A stretch of 64,000 nt of DNA from Puia dinghuensis (GTDB lineage: Bacteria > Bacteroidota > Bacteroidia > Chitinophagales > Chitinophagaceae): the NCBI RefSeq assembly GCF_014642875.1, contig NZ_BMJC01000006.1, positions 248,001 to 312,000 of the forward strand. The letters are read 5' to 3'. This document shows, piece after piece, positions 59,062 through 64,000 of this stretch. Both the position numbers and the translations under genes were made by a program. The notes below the pieces were generated by a model. It was not told the DNA's origin and did no database searches. It saw only the letters and a list, made by a program, of their open reading frames with translations. The first letter of the stretch is position 1; the number at the start of each line of letters is the position of its first letter.

Positions 59062-60897
59062 ATGTGTGGCATTGTTGCTTATATCGGTCCGCGGGAAGCA
59101 TATCCAATCATTCTGAAGGGATTAAAACGTCTTGAGTACCGGGGTTACGACAGCTCGGGAGTTGCGCTCCTCAACAAAGACCTGCGGGTCTACAAAAAGA
59201 AAGGAAAGGTCAGCGAACTGGAAGACAGCCTGGTCGGCAAGGACCTGCATGCTCACGCCGGTATGGGACATACCCGTTGGGCGACACACGGCGAACCCAA
59301 CGACCGCAATGCCCACCCCCATCATTCGGCAAGCGGCCGGCTGGCGATGATCCACAACGGCATCATCGAGAATTATACCCAGCTGAAGCAGGAATTGATG
59401 CGCAAAGGGTATCATTTCAACAGCGATACCGACACGGAAGTGTTGCTCAACTTTATCGAAGATATCCAGAAGAACAACAACTGTGGACTGGAAGAAGCGG
59501 TGCGCATCGCACTTCGACGTGTTGTCGGGGCTTATGTTATTGTGTTACTCGACAAGGATATGCCTGACACTGTAATCGCCGCACGAAAGGGAAGTCCGCT
59601 CGTCATCGGCATCGGCAAGGGCGAACATTTCCTCGCCTCCGACGCCTCCCCCATCATTGAATATACAAAGGAGGTGGTCTATGTCAACGATTACGAATTA
59701 GCCATCTTAAAGGCCGACGAGCTGATCCTCAAAAACCTGGGCAACGAGAAGATAACGCCCTTTGTACAAAAGCTCGACCTGGAAATGGCGGCCATCGAAA
59801 AGGGTGGTTATGACCACTTCATGCTAAAGGAGATCTTCGAACAGCCGGACACCATCTTCGACTGTCTGCGGGGCCGCCTCGATGCCACAAAGGGCACCAT
59901 CCGGATGGCCGGCATCCAGCAGAACATCCAACAGCTGACCCAGGCAAAACGTATTATCATGATCGCCTGCGGCACCAGCTGGCATGCCGGGCTGATCGCC
60001 GAATACATCTTCGAAGAGTTGTGCCGCATCCCCGTCGAAGTCGAATACGCATCCGAATTCCGCTACCGCAACCCGGTGATCCATCCGGGGGATGTCATCA
60101 TTGCCATCTCGCAAAGCGGTGAAACGGCCGACACCATCGTCGCCATCGAAAAGGCAAAAGAAAGCGGCGCTTTCATCCTGGGAGTTGTCAACGTTGTAGG
60201 ATCCTCCATTGCACGGATCTCCCACGCCGGTGCATACACACACGCAGGTCCGGAGATAGGGGTAGCGTCGACAAAGGCCTTTACCGCCCAGTTAGCCGTG
60301 CTGACGATGATCGCACTAAAGATCGCCCATGAAAAAGGCACCATCGACACGACCCGGTATATGCAACTTCTCGGCGAGTTGCATTCGGTGCCGGAGAAGG
60401 TGAAGGAGGTGCTGAAACTCAGTGAATCGATTCGCGGGCTGGCCCAAAAGTATAAGGACGCCAAGGACGCGCTCTATCTTGGCCGGGGCTACAACTTCGC
60501 AGTAGCACTGGAAGGCGCATTGAAGCTGAAAGAAATTTCTTACATCCATGCCGAAGGCTATCCTGCCGCCGAGATGAAACACGGCCCCATCGCACTGGTG
60601 GACGAACAGCTCCCGGTGGTATTCGTGGCAACAAAGGATTCCTATCATGAAAAGATAGTCAGCAATATCCAGGAGATAAAAGCCCGGAAGGGCAGGGTTA
60701 TCGCGGTGATCAGCCATGGCGATAGCATCATTGAAAATATGGCCGAAGATTGCATGCGCATCCCCGAGACCGACGAGATCATCGCCCCGATGCTCAGTGT
60801 GATCCCGCTGCAGTTACTGGCCTACTACATCGGCGCCGTCAAGGGCTATGATGTCGATAAGCCAAGAAACCTGGCCAAAAGCGTAACGGTGGAATAA
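59062..60897 (+). CDS. glmS: Glutamine--fructose-6-phosphate aminotransferase
   Basis: A 611-residue GlmS making glucosamine 6-phosphate, the entry to UDP-GlcNAc and so to peptidoglycan and lipid A. The N-terminal Ntn glutaminase starts MCGIVAYIGPREA with nucleophile C2 and has GHTRWATHGEPNDRNAHPH; two SIS domains follow (MIACGTSWHAGLIAEYIFEEL, ISQSGETADTIVAI, LGRGYNFAVALEGALKLKEIS) with the C-terminal LAKSVTVE. Length is normal. The leader is very short (a -7-like AAATTTTG ends 6 nt before the ATG), leaving no room for a glmS ribozyme. DUF4954 follows after 1 bp. Confidence 0.97.
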   Translation: MCGIVAYIGPREAYPIILKGLKRLEYRGYDSSGVALLNKDLRVYKKKGKVSELEDSLVGKDLHAHAGMGHTRWATHGEPNDRNAHPHHSASGRLAMIHNGIIENYTQLKQELMRKGYHFNSDTDTEVLLNFIEDIQKNNNCGLEEAVRIALRRVVGAYVIVLLDKDMPDTVIAARKGSPLVIGIGKGEHFLASDASPIIEYTKEVVYVNDYELAILKADELILKNLGNEKITPFVQKLDLEMAAIEKGGYDHFMLKEIFEQPDTIFDCLRGRLDATKGTIRMAGIQQNIQQLTQAKRIIMIACGTSWHAGLIAEYIFEELCRIPVEVEYASEFRYRNPVIHPGDVIIAISQSGETADTIVAIEKAKESGAFILGVVNVVGSSIARISHAGAYTHAGPEIGVASTKAFTAQLAVLTMIALKIAHEKGTIDTTRYMQLLGELHSVPEKVKEVLKLSESIRGLAQKYKDAKDALYLGRGYNFAVALEGALKLKEISYIHAEGYPAAEMKHGPIALVDEQLPVVFVATKDSYHEKIVSNIQEIKARKGRVIAVISHGDSIIENMAEDCMRIPETDEIIAPMLSVIPLQLLAYYIGAVKGYDVDKPRNLAKSVTVE

Positions 60898-60898
60898 T

Positions 60899-63109
60899 AT
60901 GAACGAAATAAAGAAAAGCTCCATCGAATCCCTTGGCTATCAGTTTATCGATAGCCCCTATCTCCCGAAGGGAAAGGATGAATACTATCTGCGGAATGTG
61001 CAGAACCGAAGCGGTATCACCTACCGGCAGCTGACAGCCTATGAGATAGAGGTGCTGGTACGCAACCGCAACACGTCGGCCAACTGGAACGATATCCTGG
61101 TCTCGGATGCTTTTACGCCCGAACTGGTACAGAACTGTAAATTCTTCGGGTTGGTGCGGGTAGGAAAACTGGAGCCATTCTTTCTGGAATTCCACAACCT
61201 GCGCCGACCGGTGGGACTGTACAACAGCACCATCATCAGTTGTGACCTGGGCGACAACGTCTGCATCGACAATACGAACTACCTGTCCCATTATATCATC
61301 GGCAATGATGTGATGATCGTCAATACGAACGAGATGGCGACGACCGATCATGCCAAATTCGGCAACGGCATCCTGAAAGAGGGCGAGGAAGAGTCCATCC
61401 GCATCTGGCTGGAGGTTTGCAACGAGAATGGCGGCCGCCGCATCATCCCCTTCAACGGTATGTTACCCGGCGACGCCTGGCTCTGGACCCGTCACCGTGA
61501 GGACAAAGAGCTACAGGACAAATTCAAGGAATTCACAGCTGCGGCATTCGATAACCGCCGTGGCTATTATGGAAAGGTGGGCGACCGCACCGTTATTAAA
61601 AACTGCAAGATCATCAAGGATGTATGGATCGGCAGCGACGCCTACCTGAAGGGCGCCAACAAATTAAAGAACCTCACCATCAATTCTTCCGCCGAAGCAA
61701 AATCGCAGATAGGCGAAGGGTGCGAACTGGTGAATGGGATCATCGGTTTTGGCTGCCGAATCTTCTATGGGGTGAAAGCCGTTCGTTTTGTAATGGCTTC
61801 GCATTCCCAGCTGAAATACGGTGCGCGCCTGATCAACTCCTATCTGGGTAACAATGCGACCATCTCCTGCTGCGAGGTATTGAACTCGCTGATCTTTCCT
61901 GCTCACGAACAGCACCATAACAATTCTTTTCTATGCGCCGCGCTGGTGATGGGCCAAAGTAATATGGCGGCGGGAGCGACCATCGGCTCGAATCATAATT
62001 CAAGAAGCCCTGATGGGGAAATTGTTGCAGGACGGGGTTTCTGGCCAGGGTTATGCGTTAGTCTGAAGCACAATTCCCGATTTGCCTCCTATGCCATCCT
62101 TGCGAAGGGGGACTATCCGGCAGAGCTGGATATTCCGATGCCCTTTGCACTCATCAGCAACGATGTCAGCAAAGACGAGCTGATGGTGATGCCCGCCTAC
62201 TGGTTCCTGCACAATATGTATGCGATAGCCCGCAACTCATGGAAATATGTCGACCGTGACAAACGCATCGATAAGACGCAATCGATAGAATACGATTACC
62301 TCGCGCCCGACACCATCGGGGAGATGGTAGAAGCCCTGCCGCTGCTGCAGCGGTGTGTCGGGCTGGCTATGGCGAAGAGCGAGGGCAGGAAATTCAGCGA
62401 CGAAGCCTTGATCGAACTCGGCGCCGGCCTGCTACAGGATGCCCCCGAAAAAGTTGAAGCGCTGGAGATCGTGGCAGAAGGCTGGGAGAACAGCGACCGG
62501 AAGGTGCGGCTGGTAAAAACAGCCCAGGCCTGGGCCCTTTACCGGGAGCTGATCGCCTATCATGCCGCGAATCAGCTGTTACGGTTTATCCGCGAGGAGA
62601 GTATCGACAGCTGGACCGAATTGCTTCAACTGCTGCCATCGAGCCTGCCCTTACAGCGCTGGGTCAATGCCGGCGGGCAACTGATAAGAGAACCCCAGAT
62701 GCAGCAATTGATCAAGCAGATACATGGCGGAAAGATCCGCAACTGGGACCAGGTGCATCTTTTCTATCAACGCCAGGGTGAGCAGTATGCAACAGACAAG
62801 CTGAACCATGCCCTGGCCGCACTGAAGGCAACGACAGGAGTATCGCTGCGTAAGGGCGGTTTGGAGGCGTTGGGCCGGTTGTTGAGAGAGAGTGTCGCTA
62901 CAAAAGAAAAGCTGACAAAAGAAATTTATACAACCCGGGCAAAAGACTATACGAATCCTTTCCGAAAAATGGTCTATGACTCACCGGAGGAAATGAAAGC
63001 CGTCGTCGGCCGGTTGGAGGACAACGCTTTCATCCGCCAGGAGAGAGAAGCCCTGAAGAAATACCGCAAGGAAGTGGAGGAGCTTATGCAGCGGTGGAAG
63101 ATGAAATAG
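60899..63109 (+). CDS. DUF4954 family protein with left-handed beta-helix repeats
   Basis: A 736-residue DUF4954 protein. Residues about 95-440 contain hexapeptide-like left-handed beta-helix repeats (STIISCDLGDNVCIDNTNYLSHYIIGNDVMIVNTN, NCKIIKDVWIGSDAYL, AKSQIGEGCELVNGIIGFGCRIFYG, ARLINSYLGNNATISC) similar to sugar-nucleotide acyl- and uridyltransferases, with GSNHNSRSPDGE in the middle. The C-terminal 250 residues are helical. Only one base separates it from glmS, so the two are translationally coupled. A role in amino-sugar metabolism is inferred from this pairing; the reaction is unknown. No signal peptide is seen. Confidence 0.88.
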   Translation: MNEIKKSSIESLGYQFIDSPYLPKGKDEYYLRNVQNRSGITYRQLTAYEIEVLVRNRNTSANWNDILVSDAFTPELVQNCKFFGLVRVGKLEPFFLEFHNLRRPVGLYNSTIISCDLGDNVCIDNTNYLSHYIIGNDVMIVNTNEMATTDHAKFGNGILKEGEEESIRIWLEVCNENGGRRIIPFNGMLPGDAWLWTRHREDKELQDKFKEFTAAAFDNRRGYYGKVGDRTVIKNCKIIKDVWIGSDAYLKGANKLKNLTINSSAEAKSQIGEGCELVNGIIGFGCRIFYGVKAVRFVMASHSQLKYGARLINSYLGNNATISCCEVLNSLIFPAHEQHHNNSFLCAALVMGQSNMAAGATIGSNHNSRSPDGEIVAGRGFWPGLCVSLKHNSRFASYAILAKGDYPAELDIPMPFALISNDVSKDELMVMPAYWFLHNMYAIARNSWKYVDRDKRIDKTQSIEYDYLAPDTIGEMVEALPLLQRCVGLAMAKSEGRKFSDEALIELGAGLLQDAPEKVEALEIVAEGWENSDRKVRLVKTAQAWALYRELIAYHAANQLLRFIREESIDSWTELLQLLPSSLPLQRWVNAGGQLIREPQMQQLIKQIHGGKIRNWDQVHLFYQRQGEQYATDKLNHALAALKATTGVSLRKGGLEALGRLLRESVATKEKLTKEIYTTRAKDYTNPFRKMVYDSPEEMKAVVGRLEDNAFIRQEREALKKYRKEVEELMQRWKMK

Positions 63110-63125
63110 CCCTGCCGGAAGCGAC

Positions 63126-64000
63126 CTACTTCTTCCTGAAGAACAGGCGCACCGGCACCCCCTTGAAATTGAAGTTAGCCCGTAGCTGGTTCTCCAGATA
63201 ATTCTTGTAGGGTTGCTTTACATCATCCGGAAAATTACAGAAGAAGGCAAAAGAAGGAACTACCGTCGGCAACTGGGTGATGTATTTTATCTTTAGCGGA
63301 TACCCCCTGACGACAGGCGGATGATAGGCTTCCACAGCCTTTAACATCACCTCGTTGAGCTGCGACGTTGGCACTTTCCGCTGCCGGTTCTCATAGACTT
63401 CCAGCCCCGTCTCCACCGCGCGAAAGATGCGCGTCTTATCGATGACGGAGATGAAGATGATGGGCAGGTCGGTGAAGGGCGCCAGCCGCTCTTTCAGCTG
63501 CTTCTCGTATTCCTTCGCCGAATTGGTATCCTTCTCGATGAGATCCCACTTGTTCACCAGGATGACAATGCCCTTTCCTTTTTTCACCGCGAGACTGAAG
63601 ATGCTGAGGTCCTGCGCGGTAATCCCTTTGGCAGCATCGATCATCAGAAGGCAGACATCCGCTTCGTCCATGGCCTTTATGGCTCTGATGACCGAATAGA
63701 ACTCCAGGTCTTCGTTGACCCTGTCCTTGCGGCGGATGCCGGCCGTATCGATAAGGATGAAATCCTTTTTAAACAGGTTGTATCGGGTGTGAATGGTATC
63801 CCTCGTCGTGCCGGCTATGTCGCTGACGATGGTGCGTTCCTGACCGATAAGGGCATTCAGCAGGGAAGATTTACCCACGTTGGGTTGACCGATGATGGCA
63901 AACTTTGGCAGATCGGCATTTTCCGGCTCTGTATGGTCCTCATCTATAAGTGCGGTGACGGCGTCGAGCAGTTCGCCCGTGCCGCTACCGGTCATCGAAG
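63126..64000 (-). CDS. der: GTPase Der/EngA (partial, N-terminus beyond right edge)
   Basis: The last 291 codons of Der, a double-GTPase needed for 50S ribosome assembly. Visible is the second G domain (about residues 30-205 of the visible part): GQPNVGKSSLLNALIGQE (G1), IVSDIAGTTRDTIHT (G2), ILIDTAGIRRK (G3), VNKWDLIE (G4) and SVIDKTR (G5-like), then the KH-like C-terminal domain ending VPVRLFFRKK. The frame is open at the right edge; the first visible residues (SMTGSGTGELLDAV) end the first G domain. The missing part is about 145 residues. Confidence 0.95.
   Translation of the reverse strand, partial: SMTGSGTGELLDAVTALIDEDHTEPENADLPKFAIIGQPNVGKSSLLNALIGQERTIVSDIAGTTRDTIHTRYNLFKKDFILIDTAGIRRKDRVNEDLEFYSVIRAIKAMDEADVCLLMIDAAKGITAQDLSIFSLAVKKGKGIVILVNKWDLIEKDTNSAKEYEKQLKERLAPFTDLPIIFISVIDKTRIFRAVETGLEVYENRQRKVPTSQLNEVMLKAVEAYHPPVVRGYPLKIKYITQLPTVVPSFAFFCNFPDDVKQPYKNYLENQLRANFNFKGVPVRLFFRKK

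Noticed and set aside
1-64000. tRNA, rRNA, integrase, transposase or phage genes
   Set aside because: No cloverleaf with a GTTCRA-type loop, rRNA segment or recombinase motif was recognised in the gaps or frames. A tRNAscan-SE and profile search would be the decisive test.

Overview
This window looks like a chromosomal segment of a Bacteroidota bacterium, most likely a member of the Chitinophagaceae. This rests on promoter-like elements of the Bacteroidota type (TAnnTTTG) rather than TTGACA/TATAAT, on families largely typical of the phylum (PafA-type alkaline phosphatase, 7TMR-DISM histidine kinase, DUF4403, DUF4954, a PorT-like beta-barrel, carboxypeptidase-regulatory-like proteins, OprB-like porin, GH18 chitinase), and on a base composition a little above 50% GC. 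The genus is inference. Most of the window is housekeeping. I see no phage, integrase, transposase, CRISPR array, rRNA or tRNA.

Layout. 0-6.6 kb: sufA-sufB (leftward, sufB cut by the left edge), a pafA-like lipoprotein phosphatase divergent from an alpha-oxoamine synthase, a 384 bp gap that appears to encode a small leftward RNA, a thioredoxin-like protein, ubiX and lolA. 6.6-13.3 kb: ftsK, an orphan 7TMR-DISM kinase, and a translationally coupled acyl-CoA dehydrogenase-aroK-DUF423 operon. 13.4-18.3 kb: an ECF sigma / anti-sigma / DUF4097-like operon, then kynU coupled to a dicarboxylate symporter. 18.4-19.2 kb: a single AT-rich gene I do not recognise, foreign in composition. 19.3-30 kb: pyrF, paiB-like, mrp with a hairpin leader, a 3-hydroxyacyl-CoA dehydrogenase, a large lipoprotein, yigZ-ribD, prmC, a porin.

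30-46.3 kb: exbB-exbD, an SPFH protein, ypdA, pepT, a CPBP protease, a SlyD-like isomerase, namZ-fmt, a leftward thyA-folA-methyltransferase-rsmF-LysM cluster, an unusual S26 peptidase-like protein, a TlpA-like protein, SDR-type threonine dehydrogenase and kdsA. 46.4-56.5 kb: an AraC regulator, a PspC protein, aconitase, a Tat-exported NIF3-like protein, GH18 chitinase plus a DUF4403 lipoprotein, a second ECF sigma factor with an unusual partner (sigma-binding-like N-terminus, one membrane helix, repetitive linker, outer-membrane barrel), and a small SET-domain protein. 56.5-64 kb: mgtE, a Gly/Tyr-rich secreted protein, glmS coupled to DUF4954, and der cut by the right edge.

Main themes are envelope building (kdsA, glmS, lolA, namZ, porins, LysM), folate and one-carbon metabolism (thyA, folA, fmt, ribD), amino-acid breakdown (kynU, tdh, acyl-CoA dehydrogenases) and envelope signalling (two ECF systems). 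The points most worth a second look are the small RNA near 4.3 kb, the AT-rich orphan gene, the sigma/trans-envelope barrel pair, the glmS-DUF4954 coupling, and the repeated placement of a -7-like element 5-6 nt before start codons, which suggests leaderless mRNAs.
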